Positions 11,701 to 23,112 of a stretch of DNA of 64,000 nt are shown here, piece by piece. Below the pieces are notes generated by a model that saw only the letters and a program-made list of their open reading frames with translations, was not told the DNA's origin and did no database searches. Positions within the stretch are counted from its first letter, which is position 1. Every line of letters starts with the position of its first letter. A program made the translations under genes and the position numbers. This DNA is from Macrostomum hystrix (lineage: Eukaryota; Platyhelminthes; Macrostomidae): NCBI GenBank assembly GCA_950097015.1, contig CATNEN010000038.1:27744501-27808500 (forward strand), written 5' to 3'.

Positions 11701-13108
11701 AGTGCACGTGAGATAAGGTCAGTTTGAGTGCGCATGAGATAAGGTCAGGTTTGAGTGCGCATGAGATAAGGTCAGGTTTGAGTGCGCATGAGATAAGGTC
11801 AGGTTTGAGTGCGCATGAGATAAGGTCAGGTTTGAGTGCACGTGAGATAAGGTCAGGTTTGAGTGCACATGAGATAAGGTCAGGTTTGAGTGCACGTGAG
11901 ATACGGTCAGGTGTGAGATAATTTGAGAGCTTGAGTGTCGAATATCTGATTTCCCACCACCAACAGGAATCCCAACCAGAAGGCAAGCAATCGGACGGGG
12001 TACCCAACTGAGGAAGCAACAATGAATGCCAATATTGAATGGCCTCCGTTCAGGCGTCAAACGCAGAGCTATCTGGAGTTTGGTGAGTGCGTATGGAAAC
12101 ATATAGCTTTCTTAAATGGTAAAAAAGTTTTTGAGAGGACTTGAAAATGCCCATCTACTTGTTTAAACTAAAGTATCAAAAGTTAACAAATAATTCTTTT
12201 GATACAGACGATTTTGAGACCTCACTACAGCTATATCTTTGTTTATGCAAAAGCTGAAAGAAAGTTAAGGAAATGAAAAAAAACATTTTTCATCAGGCGA
12301 TTCTTCGGGTCGTCCGTCACCGAGCAGTTTCTATCGAGCCAAGCAGATGCGGTTATGGCAGAGCCATCTGCCAGACATTCTCGACGATGCCAGCCAACTG
12401 GGCGAACAAACGAATGCAAAATTCGATCGTCTAAGGAGCAGAAACGCTAGCACTGACTGTCGGCCAGGGTTCTACGACCGCAACGGCGCTTTGGCTAACG
12501 CAGCAACGACAAGTCAGCAGTCAACTTCGGCTTCATCGCAGACGACCATCCAGCCTGTGACAGAGCTCAGCATCAGCGAGGCGAACAATGATTTGATCTT
12601 GACGCTAACAATCGGCTGCGGGCTCCTTGCAGGCAATTGCCTAGTCTTGGCCATCGTTTGTCTGGGAGTCGGTCGCCTCCGATTAGAACGTCGACGTCTT
12701 CGTCGAGAGCAACAGCAGCTGCAGCAGCCGCAGCATGGACCAAGCGGTCGGCATCGCCGACGAAAACATCAAAGAAGAAATAGTCGTCGGCGTCAGAATG
12801 AAGTCGACAATGACTACGACGATAGTTTGGACGACTTCGACAATGGCGTGAAGCTCGAAGATGTGGACGACGACGGGCACGATGATTTTCGGGTCGCACT
12901 GACGCTGCAGCCGCCGGCGCTAACAACGCCACCGCCGCCTCCGCCGCCGCCGCCGCCGCCGCGACCGCCGCTGCAAATGTCAAACAGCATGGGCGATTGT
13001 CCAGGCTATGTGGACTGCGACTACTGGTTGAATATCAAATTGGCCGGCTGTGGAGGTCGCAGCGGCACCAGTGGATGTGAGACCGACGGACAGACTACCA
13101 TGGTTTGA
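5775..13108 (+). CDS. Neuroligin-like cell-adhesion protein (inactive esterase fold)
   Basis: Six exons join with matching phases: 5775-6252, 7994-8179, 9657-9842, 10370-11273, 11967-12082, 12297-13108, giving 893 aa. Signal peptide 1-18; carboxylesterase-fold ectodomain to about 660, with EECLYLNVYTP (end of exon 1), VFVHGDSYLWGSGNAYD, NYRLGSLGFLS, GNYALMD and FGGDP. The nucleophile elbow is GHGYG (about 265-269), so the catalytic Ser is replaced, and the His site reads WQDDL: a pseudoenzyme, as in neuroligins. MSYLTNFIATGNPN and FYRAKQMRLW match the end of the neuroligin fold. Then a Ser/Thr stalk, one membrane helix (about 723-748), a basic stretch, a proline run (about 832-848) and the C-terminus TTMV, a class I PDZ ligand. 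Expected at cell contacts or synapses. Introns 2 and 4 are filled by minisatellites. A broader neuroligin/gliotactin-type cholinesterase-like adhesion molecule is the alternative. Confidence 0.88.
8180..9612. repeat. 40-41-bp minisatellite filling intron 2 of the neuroligin-like gene
   Basis: About 35 direct copies of a unit beginning GTGACAACTCACTGAATGGG and continuing ATCAGGGAGAATTGGAGGG(G/A)A, with GGGGGATT, GATAATC and other variants interspersed. The first unit starts exactly at the 5' splice site: GTGAGGCACTGAATGGG is a slightly altered repeat start. The array stops about 45 bp before the acceptor at 9656. Confidence 0.95.
11315..11917. repeat. 26-27-bp minisatellite in intron 4 of the neuroligin-like gene
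   Basis: About 22 direct copies of AGGTTTGAGTGCACGTGAGA followed by TAAGGTC, with CACGTG/CGCATG/CACATG alternatives and a 26-bp variant. It starts about 40 bp after the donor at 11274 and ends about 50 bp before the acceptor at 11966. Each unit contains a GTGAGA that resembles a splice donor. Confidence 0.95.
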
Positions 13109-13204
13109 CCAGGGGCTACTGAATACTTAATATTCGAGTAACTGTAATAGACACTTTTTCGGCATGTAGATCTTGATTCATATAGCGCGTCTTAAGCGCA
13201 ACGA

Positions 13205-13372
13205 AGCTTAACAGCTTAACAAGAAGAGAGACGAGAAGAGGAGAGGAGAGAAGATAAGAGGAGAGGAGAGGAGAGACTGGAAGAGGAGAGGAGAAGAGAA
13301 GAGGAGATGAGAGGAGAGGAGATGGGAGAGAGGAGATGTGAAGAGAGTTAAGCAAGACGGAAGTAGAGGAAA
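13205..13372. repeat. Purine-rich (GA) low-complexity tract in the 3' UTR
   Basis: About 165 bp of near-uninterrupted AGAGGAGAGGAGA-type sequence, beginning about 100 bp after the neuroligin-like stop codon. Probably within its 3' UTR; one strand is almost pure purine. Confidence 0.85.
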
Positions 13373-13636
13373 GGAAAAGAAGAACGAAGCCCTAGGTTAA
13401 TTAAAAACTAATTGAAGATCTAACGAAGTTACGAAATATAATTGTGGGTCTAGAAGTGTTTAGAAAAGCTATTCATTTCATAATTATGAAATTAAAACTA
13501 TTTGAAGCAGCTCTCACTTGAAAAAGAGATTTTTCTAATTGTCTTTTTGTCGCTTTTTTATGTTTATCAGTTCGTTCGATAGGTATTGATGTTTTCTACT
13601 GTTAAAGCAATCATTGGCTAAAATCTGGCGATAATT

Positions 13637-13642
13637 AATAAA
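13637..13642 (+). terminator. Candidate polyadenylation signal of the neuroligin-like gene
   Basis: AATAAA in AATTAATAAAGTTTTC, about 530 bp after the stop codon, before the 22-bp array starts. Best candidate on the plus strand; function inferred. Confidence 0.45.
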
Positions 13643-13839
13643 GTTTTCTGCATCAAAGCTTTCTAAGGTTGCACAATGCTAAATGGCAATTTTTCAATTC
13701 TAAAATTTCTATTGAACACAGCTAACTATTGCTAAAACATGTAGATGCACATTTAACTAAAATGTGGAGAATTTATTCAAGTTTCAAATAAGAAGACCAT
13801 TAAAACAATACGTTGCACGATACAGATGCACGATAACTC

Positions 13840-14868
13840 TACGCCTCTCCTCTTATCTATCTACCAGTCTCCTCTTATCTATCTACCAGTCTCCTCTTAT
13901 CTATCTACCGGTCTCCTCTTATCTATCTACCGGTCTCCTCTTATCTATCTACCGGTCTCCTCTTATCTATCTACCAGTCTCCTCTTTCTTATCTATCTAC
14001 CGGTCCCCTCTTATCTATCTACCAGTCTCCTCTTATCTATCTACCGGTCCCCTCTTATCTATCTACCAGTCTCCTCTTATCTATCTACCAGTCTCCTCTT
14101 ATCTATCTACCAGTCTCCTCTTATCTATCTAACCTCTCCTCTTATCTATCTACCAGTCTCCTCTTATCTATCTACCAGTCTCCTCTTATCTATCTTCCGG
14201 TCTCCTCTTATCTATCTACCAGTCTCCTCTTATCTATCTACCAGTCTCCTCTTATCTATCTACCGGTCTCCTCTTATCTATCTACCGGTCTCCTCTTATC
14301 TATCTAACCTCTCCTCTTATCTATCTTCCGGTCTCCTCTTATCTATCTACCAGTCTCCTCTTATCTATCTACCAGTCTCCTCTTATCTATCTACCAGTCT
14401 CCTCTTATCTATCTAACCTCTCCTCTTATCTATCTACCAGTCTCCTCTTATCTATCTACCAGTCTCCTCTTATCTATCTACCAGTCTCCTCTTATCTATC
14501 TACCGGTCTCCTCTTATCTATCTACCAGTCTCCTCTTATCTATCTACCAGTCTCCTCTTATCTATCTACCAGTCTCCTCTTATCTATCTACCAGTCTCCT
14601 ATTATCTATCTACCAGTCTCCTCTTATCTATCTACCAGTCTCCTCTTATCTATCTACCAGTCTCCTATTATCTATCTACCAGTCTCCTCTTATCTATCTA
14701 CCAGTCTCCTCTTATCTATCTACCAGTCTCCTCTTATCTATCTACCAGTCTCCTCTTATCTATCTACCAGTCTCCTCTTATCTATCTACCAGTCTCCTCT
14801 TATCTATCTAACCTCTCCTCTTATCTGTCTACCGGTTATCTATCTGCCCTCTCCTCTTATTATTCTAC
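13840..14868. repeat. 22-bp pyrimidine-rich minisatellite
   Basis: About 46 copies of CTCCTCTTATCTATCTACCA+GT, with CCGGT, AACCT and TTCCGGT variants. Intergenic, between the neuroligin-like gene and the convergent Shisa-like gene. Open frames across it are artefacts of the repeat. Confidence 0.95.
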
Positions 14869-14869
14869 C

Positions 14870-15932
14870 ACGATGCTCTTGTCTAACTAATTATTTTTTA
14901 TGCTGTTATTTCTACATCTTATAAATTTTGTATAGCATTGGCAATTGGCAATTGGCAACCAATACTTTCGTTGTACGATTAACGTATGCATTCTAAGAAA
15001 CAAAAAATTTATAATGCAAATTACGATTAAACGGCAGTAGATATTTCTGCCGTAGAAGTATTATCATGTTTGTTCAGCACCAATAACAATTATATCAACT
15101 AGTAAATCAAGTAGGAAGACTTTATTTCGATTTTAAGTGTCACAACTCTTCAAACGGAGTAGCTTAGTGATAAAAATAATTAAATAATTATGATATATAA
15201 CAGAATACAAATAGACTGATTAATACATGCAGATAAATAGGATTTCTGGTGAGCTCTTGGTTTATTCATTTCTTGAATAAAGTTATTTAATGCATTATAC
15301 AAACAGTTTTAAGTTAGTAAAAAAATTGAGGCAAAACACTTGCCCTGGTACAGTGTCTTTGCTGTCTTGGTGGAGTGTCTTTGTGCATGCCTGAGCTCGT
15401 GATCTCTTTGTCTGCCAGTTTTTGATAGCGTGCCTCACGTGATCCTAGAGGAAATTGCACCTGTCTACTTGAACTAGTGACTCATTGTTCTATTTTTAGT
15501 TGCAAGTATGCCTGCCCCCTCACGCACGAGTGACGACAATGCTATTTTTAGCATCCGACCCCTCTTAACGAGTATCCCCATTGCATATTTGACTGACGTC
15601 AGTTTCTATTAATAGAAACTCGCGCGAGTGTTCTCCTTTTTGTAACTATTTAAGCTGCGTTGATTTGAATCCAATTGACAATGAATTCGCGAAATTGTGC
15701 AACATTTAAGTCTGCAGGAGGACTCTGTTTCGACTCTGATCATAATTTTCTCTTCGATTGTTTGACTTCTCCCTGACCGGAGTGGGAAGATATATAAAAC
15801 GCTTCTACGCAATCTTACTACTACTAGTACTACTCAGAATTCATGTCTGTTGCCTCGTGAGCTGGTTGATCTCTATTTGATAAGGGCAAGCATCTAAATA
15901 TTTGTTTCAAGTCAAATTCAACTCGTATCGCG
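14870..15932. other. Gene-free spacer
   Basis: AT-rich, no exon recognised. A TATATAAAACG motif at about 15789 on the plus strand looks TATA-like but only very short open frames follow. Confidence 0.4.
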
Positions 15933-18300
15933 TCACGTTGCGTCATCAGTCGCCGAGTAAGCAGGCGGAGGCTCTTCAACAGCCGCTGGCGATGCTAGTT
16001 CAGCACTCGCCGTAGCAGCTTCAGAATAATTTGGCGGCGGCAGCTGATGCTCTTGCTGCTGCTGCTGCTGCAGCTGCTGCTCCTGCTGCGTTGACGGGCT
16101 GGCAACAGTGGTAGAGTAGGCCGGCGGAGGCGGCGGCTGCAACGCTGGCGGCAGCGATGGCTGATTGTAATACTGGTGCCAAGGGTCTTCTATGGCTTCG
16201 CAACCGTCAGATATTCCATCGCCATCGACTGTTGGATTGCGATCGACTCGACTCGTTCGATGCGGTCTGGCAGAACCAACCCAGGCTGAGGAGCGAGTCA
16301 TGGCTGAAAGCGGGTCACAGACATCAGGCTGGCTGACAGAATACTTGAGCAATATCATGCGACAAACAAAAGGTGAATCTCATCAGGCGAATTACACCAG
16401 GTGAATTACACGAGGTGAATCACACGAGGTGAATCACACCAGGTTAATCACACCAGGCGAAGGAGTTTGGCAGACTCACAAATAGCCGGATCGCGAACCC
16501 TTCCGCCCCGCTGTCGGCAGCAGTTGTGTTTCAGAGGCTCCTTACAATTCTTGACAACGTAGGCAATCAGATAGCAGAGAACCACAGAGCCAGCAATGCC
16601 GAGGCCGATGTAGAGAATGCTGAACAGTCAAAAAAGCAAATTAAAAAGATTAAACAATGAAAAACTGAATTTGTTTAGTCTTAACAACATTTCCTAGTGA
16701 ATTTAGTGTACTCACTATCGCCAAAGCTGCTCAGCCCCGCAAGTGTCTGAGTTGCCAACACTGAGTCGACACTCTGAGCAGCAATACTGGGTGGCATTGC
16801 TCAGACTGCGACAGCAGTAGTCTGAGCATCTGATGTAGAATGTGGCCGTGTTGCCGATGAACGGCGTGATTAGGCACGGCTCTGACGCTGCGGCTGAGAA
16901 ATGGACATTGGGAGGCTACTTCATATTACAATAGTTTTTAAAGACCAATAATACTTTATGGCCAAGCTTGTTCAGCCTGATGAAAAGCCTGTCGCGCAAC
17001 CGCAGCTAGACCCTAACCTCTGAGGTAAGATCCTGAAGTGTGCCTGAAGGAACTGAGGTAAGACCCTGAAGTGTGTCTGAAGGAATTAATGAAAGACCCT
17101 GAAGTGTCTAAAGGAATTACTGCAAGACCCTGAAGTGTGCCTGAAGGAATTAATGCAAGACCCTGAAGTGTGTCTGAAGGAATTAATGGAAGATCCTGAA
17201 GTGTGCCTGAAGGAACTGAGGTAAGACCCTGAAGTGTGTCTGAAGGAATTAATGAAAGACCCTGAAGTGTCTAAAGGAATTACTGCAAGACCCTGAAGTG
17301 TGTCTGAAGGAATTAATGGAAGACCCTGAAGTGTGTCTGAAGGAATTAATGGAAGACCCTGAAGTGTGTCTGAAGGAATTAATGGAAGACCCTGAAGTGT
17401 GTCTGAAGGAAAATAATGCAAGACCCTGAAGTGTCTGAAGGAATTAATGAAACACCCTGAAGTGTGTCTGAAGGAACTGAGTTAAGATCCTGAAGTGCGC
17501 CTGAAGGAATTAATGCAAGACCCTGAAGTGTGTCTGAAGGAATTAATGGAAGACCCTGAAGTGTGTCTGAAGGAATTAATGCAAGACCCTGAAGTGTGTC
17601 TGAAGGAATTAATGGAAGACCCTGAAGTGTGTCTGAAGGAATTAATGCAAGACCCTGAAGTGTGTCTGAAGGAATTAATGGAAGACCCTGAAGTGTGTCT
17701 GAAGGAATTAATGGAAGACCCTGAAGTGTGTCTGAAGGAAAATAATGCAAGACCCTGAAGTGTATCTGAAAGAATTAATGCAAGACCCTGAAGTGTGTCT
17801 GAAGGAATTAATGGAAGACCCTGAAGTGTGTCTGAAGGAATTAATGCAAGACCCTGAAGTGTGTCTGAAGGAATTAATGGAAGACCCTGAAGTGTGTCTG
17901 AAGGAATTAATGCAAGACCCTGAAGTGTGTCTGAAGGAATTAATGGAAGACCCTGAAGTGTGTCTGAAGGAATTAATGGAAGACCCTGAAGTGTGTCTGA
18001 AGGAAAATAATGCAAGACCCTGAAGTGTATCTGAAAGAATTAATGCAAGACCCTGAAGTGTGTCTGAAGGAATTAATGCAAGACCCTGAAGTGTTTCGGA
18101 AGGACTTTGAATGGCAGATGGAAAGTCTCTAAGAAACAGTGTTTTACCCTGTAGGAAAATTTTAGGATCTGAAAACATAAGAAAGCAATGTTCAGCTGCT
18201 TGAGAAAGTGTACTCTCTGATTCTGCTCACCAGTATTTAGTAGACCGGCTAGCACGGCAATGTTCGCCAGTATTTCTATAGTCGATAGATAACTCGCCAT
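15933..18300 (-). CDS. Shisa-like / STMC6-type single-pass membrane protein
   Basis: Four exons with agreeing phases on the minus strand: 18231-18300, 16716-16893, 16480-16619, 15933-16303, giving 252 aa. Exon 1 is a signal peptide (MASYLSTIEILANIAVLAGLL). Exon 2 is a Cys-rich ectodomain with CSDYCC and YCCSEC, the paired-cysteine pattern of the Shisa/WBP1/VOPP1 (STMC6) group. Exon 3 holds the membrane helix (ILYIGLGIAGSVVLCYLIAYV) and a juxtamembrane NCCRQR. Exon 4 is a Pro/Gln-rich cytoplasmic tail with three PPxY motifs (PPPAYS, PPPNYS, PPPAYS) that should bind WW-domain ubiquitin ligases or adaptors. Known members act in receptor trafficking; the partner here is unknown. The exon 4 acceptor was picked by phase among several AGs. 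Intron 1 is mostly a 33-bp array. Confidence 0.78.
16376..16462. repeat. Short 14-bp tandem repeat in intron 3 of the Shisa-like gene
   Basis: About six copies of AGGTGAATCACACG/C and close variants, between exons 3 and 4. Confidence 0.8.
17020..18108. repeat. 33-bp minisatellite with a 265-bp higher-order repeat in intron 1 of the Shisa-like gene
   Basis: About 32 copies of GACCCTGAAGTGTGTCTGAA + GGAATTAATGCAA (or GGA at the end). Units ending GCAA and GGAA alternate. A 34-bp variant (GGAAAATAATGCAA) recurs at 17737 and 18002, marking a 265-bp higher-order repeat of seven 33-bp units plus one 34-bp unit. Because 33 is a multiple of three, both strands show long open frames that are not genes. 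Confidence 0.95.
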
Positions 18301-18824
18301 TTCTTTGGAACTAACACATTGAACTCACCAAGCTAACAGATTTAGCTTACGAAAAAAGAAGAGAATTGAAATTGAAGTTCAGTTAGCACGCTAGAGTTGT
18401 GCGAGTTGTCGTGCCATTCTAGTATTTAAGCACGACAAACAGAAGGCATAGCTCGCGCCACTCTGTACAATAGCATTGTGGGGTGCATCTCAGAAAAGCT
18501 CTCCAAAAAAACTGCGCGTCAACTCATTCTCGCATTGCACACAGCTCAAATAGCTGGCTTTATTTCGCCGCACAATGGCCAGCTAGCTAGCTAATTCTTT
18601 CCTGTGTTTCTGTAGTCTCGTCTCTTGTTGCTTGCTTTCTATTCGACTCCGACGAATAACAAACTACGAAGCACAATAATAGAACAATTATAAATTAATA
18701 AATAGTTCAAGTTTAATAACTTTGCGTAATCTCCTACTCGCAGTAGTAACATTGCTGTCTGAGAAACTAACACGTAAGAGGTGTAAATTAAATGCATTTT
18801 TTTCTTCGTAATCTATAATATTAA
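18301..18824. other. 5' flank of the Shisa-like gene
   Basis: No exon recognised. It should hold the Shisa-like promoter; a CTTAAATA motif on the minus strand near 18425 is the only TATA-like candidate and is weak. Confidence 0.35.
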
Positions 18825-19178
18825 TAATATTTTATTAGCAGGAGGCTGCGGGCAATGGCTCGTCATTTGGTGACACTAGACCAGCGAGGAGACAATTCTG
18901 CCTGTTTCGCTGACTCCTAAGCACACACGCACACAGATACTGTACGCAGGCACCCACTCACACAGGTGTGTACATCTGCTCTGACTTTCTCATCGTCAGG
19001 CAGTGTACACTCTCACTGTGCCTTGGAGGTTGGCCCTCAAGGGCGTAAATTGCACGACAAGCCCCCAAGACTTCTCTCTGCGCTGCGAGCCAAATAAATG
19101 TGGCCTCGCCGCGGAATCGAGCTCAGGGACCTTGGTGCGAAAGGCAAACGCGTTAACCGCTCTGCCACCGAACCCCTC
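18825..19178 (-). mobile_element. tRNA-derived SINE, near full length
   Basis: On the minus strand the element starts with a tRNA-like head: GGTGGCAGAGCGGTTAACG (A box, about 19148-19168) and GAGCTCGATTCC (B box, about 19114-19125), the internal promoter of RNA polymerase III. A body with GGGGGCTTGTCGTGCAATTT follows and the end lies in an ATT-rich tail near 18825. The same body and head recur at several places in this window. Confidence 0.85.
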
Positions 19179-19335
19179 TAGGATAATTCAGTTTCTACTC
19201 TATATATCCATATAGAAAACTTTAAATCCTAAAATATCGTACTAAAACAAAATATGCCCAAACATGCAAAAGAAAATTAGACAACGAAACTGATTTCATT
19301 TTAATTGCAAATCGACATTCCATAGTCTATTAGCG

Positions 19336-22300
19336 TCAAACGCTGAAGTGTTCAAAAAGAGACTGCAATAGCAGGGCAAGGCCCCCACCACTAGTCTCCG
19401 AGCGTGCCTCTAAGCGCTGCACAATTCTGACGCAATGCGGCAACGGACTAGCTAATAGGCCGCGCAATTGCTTAGCAACGGTTGCTATGGTGAGCTCGTC
19501 GCGTAGCCAGGCCATAGAGTCAGGTAGATTTAGGTTAAGACGATTGTCGGACACTCGAAGTGCAGTTTCAGAAACTTTAACGATTGCAAATTCTACTGCG
19601 GCGGCAGCTGATGCAGACATTGTGCAGGAATCACTTAGCAACGAATGTAAGCAGCTGGGCTCCAAACACAGCAGCGACAGATTGCTGCAGTTTTTAAAGA
19701 ATAAACATAAACATCTTTACACATTGACACATTGGATCTAGGCGTCAAAGATGGGATATAGGAGTCAAAGATGGGATCTAGGCGTCAAAAATGGGATCTA
19801 GGCGTCAAAGATGGAATCTAGGCGTCAAAGATGAGATATAGGCGTCAGAGATGGGATATAGGCGTCAGAGATGGGAGCTATGTGTAAGAGATGGGATCTA
19901 GGCGTCAGAGATGGCATCTATGGGTCATAGATGGGATCCATGGGTAAGAGATGGGATCTATAGGTAAGAGATAGAATCTATGGATCGGAGATTGGATCTA
20001 TGGGTCAGAGATAGGATCTATTGGTCAGAGATGGGATCTATGGGTCAGAGATGGGATATAGGAGTCAGACATGGGATCTATGTGTAAGAGATGGGATCTA
20101 TGTGTAAGAGATGGGATCTATGTGTAAGAGATGGGATCTATGTGTAAGAGATGGGATCTATTGGTCAGAGATGGGATCTATGGGTCAGAGATGGGATCTA
20201 TTGGTCAGAGATTGGATCATCAGGTCAGACATGGGATCTATGTGTAAGATATGGGATCTATGTGTAAGATATGGGATCTATGTGTAAGATAAGGGATCTA
20301 TGTGTAATATATCGGATCTATGTGTAAGATATGGGATCTATGTGTAAGTTATGGGATCTACGGGTAAGAGATGGGATCTATGTGTCAGAGATGGGATCTA
20401 CGAGTATGTGTCAGAGATGGGATCTATGTGTAAGATATGGGATCTACGGGTAAGAGATGGGATCTTCGTGAAAGAGATGGGATCTTCGTGAAAGAGATGG
20501 GATTTATGTGTCAGAGATGGGATCTATGGGTCAGAGATGGGATCTATGTGTCAGAGATGGGATCTATGGGTCAGAGATAGGATCTATGGGTCAGAGATGG
20601 GATCTATGTGTAAGAGATGGGATCTATGGGTCAGAGATGGGATCTATGGGTCAGAGATGGGATCTATTGGTCAGAGATGGGATCTTCGGGTCAGACATGG
20701 GATCTATGTGTAAGATATGGGATCTATGCGTAAGTTATGGGATCTATGGGTAAGAGATGGGATCTTCGTGAAAGAGATGGGATCTATGGGTCAAAGATGG
20801 GATCTATGGGTCAGAGATGGGATCTATGGGTCAGAGATGGGATCTATTGGTCAGAGATGGGATCTATGGGTCAGAGATGGGATCTATTGGTCAGAGATGG
20901 GATCTTCGGGTAAGACATTGGATCTATGTGTAAGATATGGGATCTATGCGTAAGTTATGGGATCTACGGGTAAGAGATGGGATCTTCGTGAAAGAGATGG
21001 GATCAATGATCAAATATGGGATCTATGGGTCAGAGATGGGATCTATGGGTCAGAGATGGGATCTATGGGTCAGAGATGGGATCTATGGGTCAGAGATGGG
21101 ATCTATGGGTCAGAGATGGGATCTATGGGTAAGAGAGGGCATCTAAAAAGCAAATAAGCAAGGATACCAACTGACAGATCGGCTATAGTAGGCTTCTCGC
21201 ATAGCAATTCCTGATGAACAAATCTATGGATGCAATCAATAATAGCCTCATTTGTGCTGGGATCATTGTGCCCAGTAATGTCCACAAGATCCGGCTTTTG
21301 AACAGTGCAAATCAATAAGGTCTGCAAATTTTAGTTTTTATTATTAAAGACGATATAAATTAGAATTTTTGAAGGAATTAAGCAGCTAGACTCAAAACTC
21401 ACAGCCATGCCAGACGGACATTGCTCAAGCAGCCATAGAAGGTAGCGTCGCACTATCGATTCAGTATTATCTGACTGATCAACAGTCGAAGCTAGAAGAT
21501 GCTGCCTGCATCGATTCAGCAGCTGTTGAGAGTGAGTCAGGGCTAGCACTTTATCCATGGAGACACTAGCAGTTGAATTCGATAAGCAAACTGACCGAAT
21601 CTCTGAAGCCACTAATACCAATTGAGACTGAAAATTAATATAAATCTTTGTACGAGGTTACAAAGACGCTCAGTCGATATAAGAAAACTATTTATTAAAT
21701 TAACAAATTCAAAGGTCCAATTACATTCACAGGAGCAGACCACGTGGCATAGTTTGTCAGCACAAAATTCTTCACATCATTTAAGGCGTGACTGTTACAT
21801 AGAATCGCCTGAAAAATGGAAATATATTATCTTTAATTGATAACTGCAGATGCTAGACATTGTAAAGTACATTCAAATTAAATTACCTGCACCAATAGAG
21901 CTACGCCATTTAGCAAACTGTCAAAGTTGATAACGTGCACTAGCTCAGGACAAAGGTGAGCCAGGGTTCGATTAAGTAGTTTAGACACAAGCTGATACTG
22001 AGCTTCTTGATGGCTTTTAACTGTATCAGAAAGTGTCTGAAAATTAAATAAGCATAACACCAGATTGGTCAGATGTATAGCCACTGACGCAACTGCAGCT
22101 ATTATTACCAGTATGATATGAAAAAAAAATTAATGTAAGACTGTTCAGTACATGGACTGGGTGTGGGTAGCCACAGTCAACCTAATTTCTACCTTAGTAA
22201 ATGCTAGGTCTGTCCATTTAACAGCTGGTTAAACTATTATTGGGTAAAAAACATACTGTTAAGTACTTGCTAAGACAGAGTACCTAAGTACTATTAAGTA

Positions 22301-22662
22301 AGTTAAGTACTTATTATTACACTGCTAAGTACTAGAGTGTAATAAGAATCATAATTGCTGGAGGGCTGCAGGCAGTCGCACATCATTAAGTGACACTAGA
22401 CCAGTCACCCGGAGCCAGCGAGACATCTGCCCTGACTTTCTCATTGCCAGGCAGTGTTCATTTCACTGTTCATTTCACCCTTAATAATACAGCGTAAGGT
22501 TAAAAATGCAAAATTTACCTTTTGAAATGATTGTGCAAACTCCAGATAGCTAGCTATCATATCTTGAGTTTGATGCTTCATATATGCCGAAGTTAGTAAC
22601 ATATATACTTCTACATATTTTCTTGCCATATCGGCAAATAGTTGCATTGCCTGTTGTTTCTC
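19336..22662 (-). CDS. C-terminal exons of an unrecognised helical protein
   Basis: Six exons on the minus strand: 22519-22662, 21887-22036, 21731-21808, 21403-21627, about 21168-21321, and 19336-19684, with GT-AG sites. The first four are exact codon multiples in phase 0. They give about 364 aa of Leu-rich amphipathic helices (for example ARKYVEVYMLLTSAYMKH and SIVRRYLLWLLEQCPSG), resembling HEAT/ARM-type scaffolds such as karyopherins or repair factors; I do not recognise the family. The best donor of exon 5 (GTATCC at 21167) mismatches the phase of the last exon; an alternative GTCAGT donor 8 nt earlier restores it. No start codon or upstream exon was found before the transposon block or the next gene, so the gene is 5'-incomplete or broken. 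The last intron is a 20-bp array. Confidence 0.6.
19738..21140. repeat. 20-bp minisatellite filling the last intron of the helical-protein gene
   Basis: About 70 copies of AGAGATGGGATCTATGGGTC with many one-base variants (TGTGTAAG, TTGGTCAG, TTCGTGAA). It begins about 28 bp from the donor and ends about 50 bp from the acceptor, so it makes up nearly the whole intron. Confidence 0.95.
22355..22475 (-). mobile_element. Truncated SINE fragment
   Basis: Carries the tail side of the family (GGAGGGCTGCAGGCAG, GTGACACTAGACCAG, CATCTGCCCTGACTTTCTCATTG) but no tRNA head. It sits in an intron of the helical-protein gene. Confidence 0.75.
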
Positions 22663-23112
22663 CTGTAAGGTTAGGTTGAAGTAATATTTGTTCACATGTT
22701 TATTATTTGTTAAATTCTGATTTTATAAAAAAAGGATATCTTGTTGTGTTGAAAATTGTTTCCAGCTATTGATTGTGCCATACTGAAAAAGTTTTTTATA
22801 TCCTAGCTAGGTAGCTATTTATACAAAACCTTGAGACTGAAGATAGTATTTTTTATATTAAATATGTAGACCTTTGCATTATTTTGAACTACCAGTTTAA
22901 GTAATAGCTAAGAACTCCAAATTATTATAGCCATTGAGGGTGTTGAAGTAGAAGAATTGATTCTTCATTAAAAAACTACATTCTGACTCTGTCTTAGCAA
23001 CACAAGGTTTATCAATTATGACCATAGCTAAAAATTGATAGGCCAAGCTAAGCCAGCTGGTAGCTACATAAGACTAAATAGTTGATAAAGCTAGGTCATA
23101 ATAATTAAATTT
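22663..23112. other. AT-rich spacer
   Basis: No further exon of the minus-strand helical-protein gene recognised here. Confidence 0.4.

Noticed and set aside
12573-12983. Antisense Ala-rich frame
   Set aside because: Shadow of the poly-Pro/poly-Gln coding region of neuroligin-like exon 6.
17086-18178. Open frames of up to 177 codons on both strands
   Set aside because: Readings of the 33-bp intronic array between two confirmed exons of the Shisa-like gene.
19085-19178. Genuine tRNA gene
   Set aside because: A and B boxes are present but no complete acceptor stem or anticodon arm is apparent, and the same unit recurs with a long body: a SINE.
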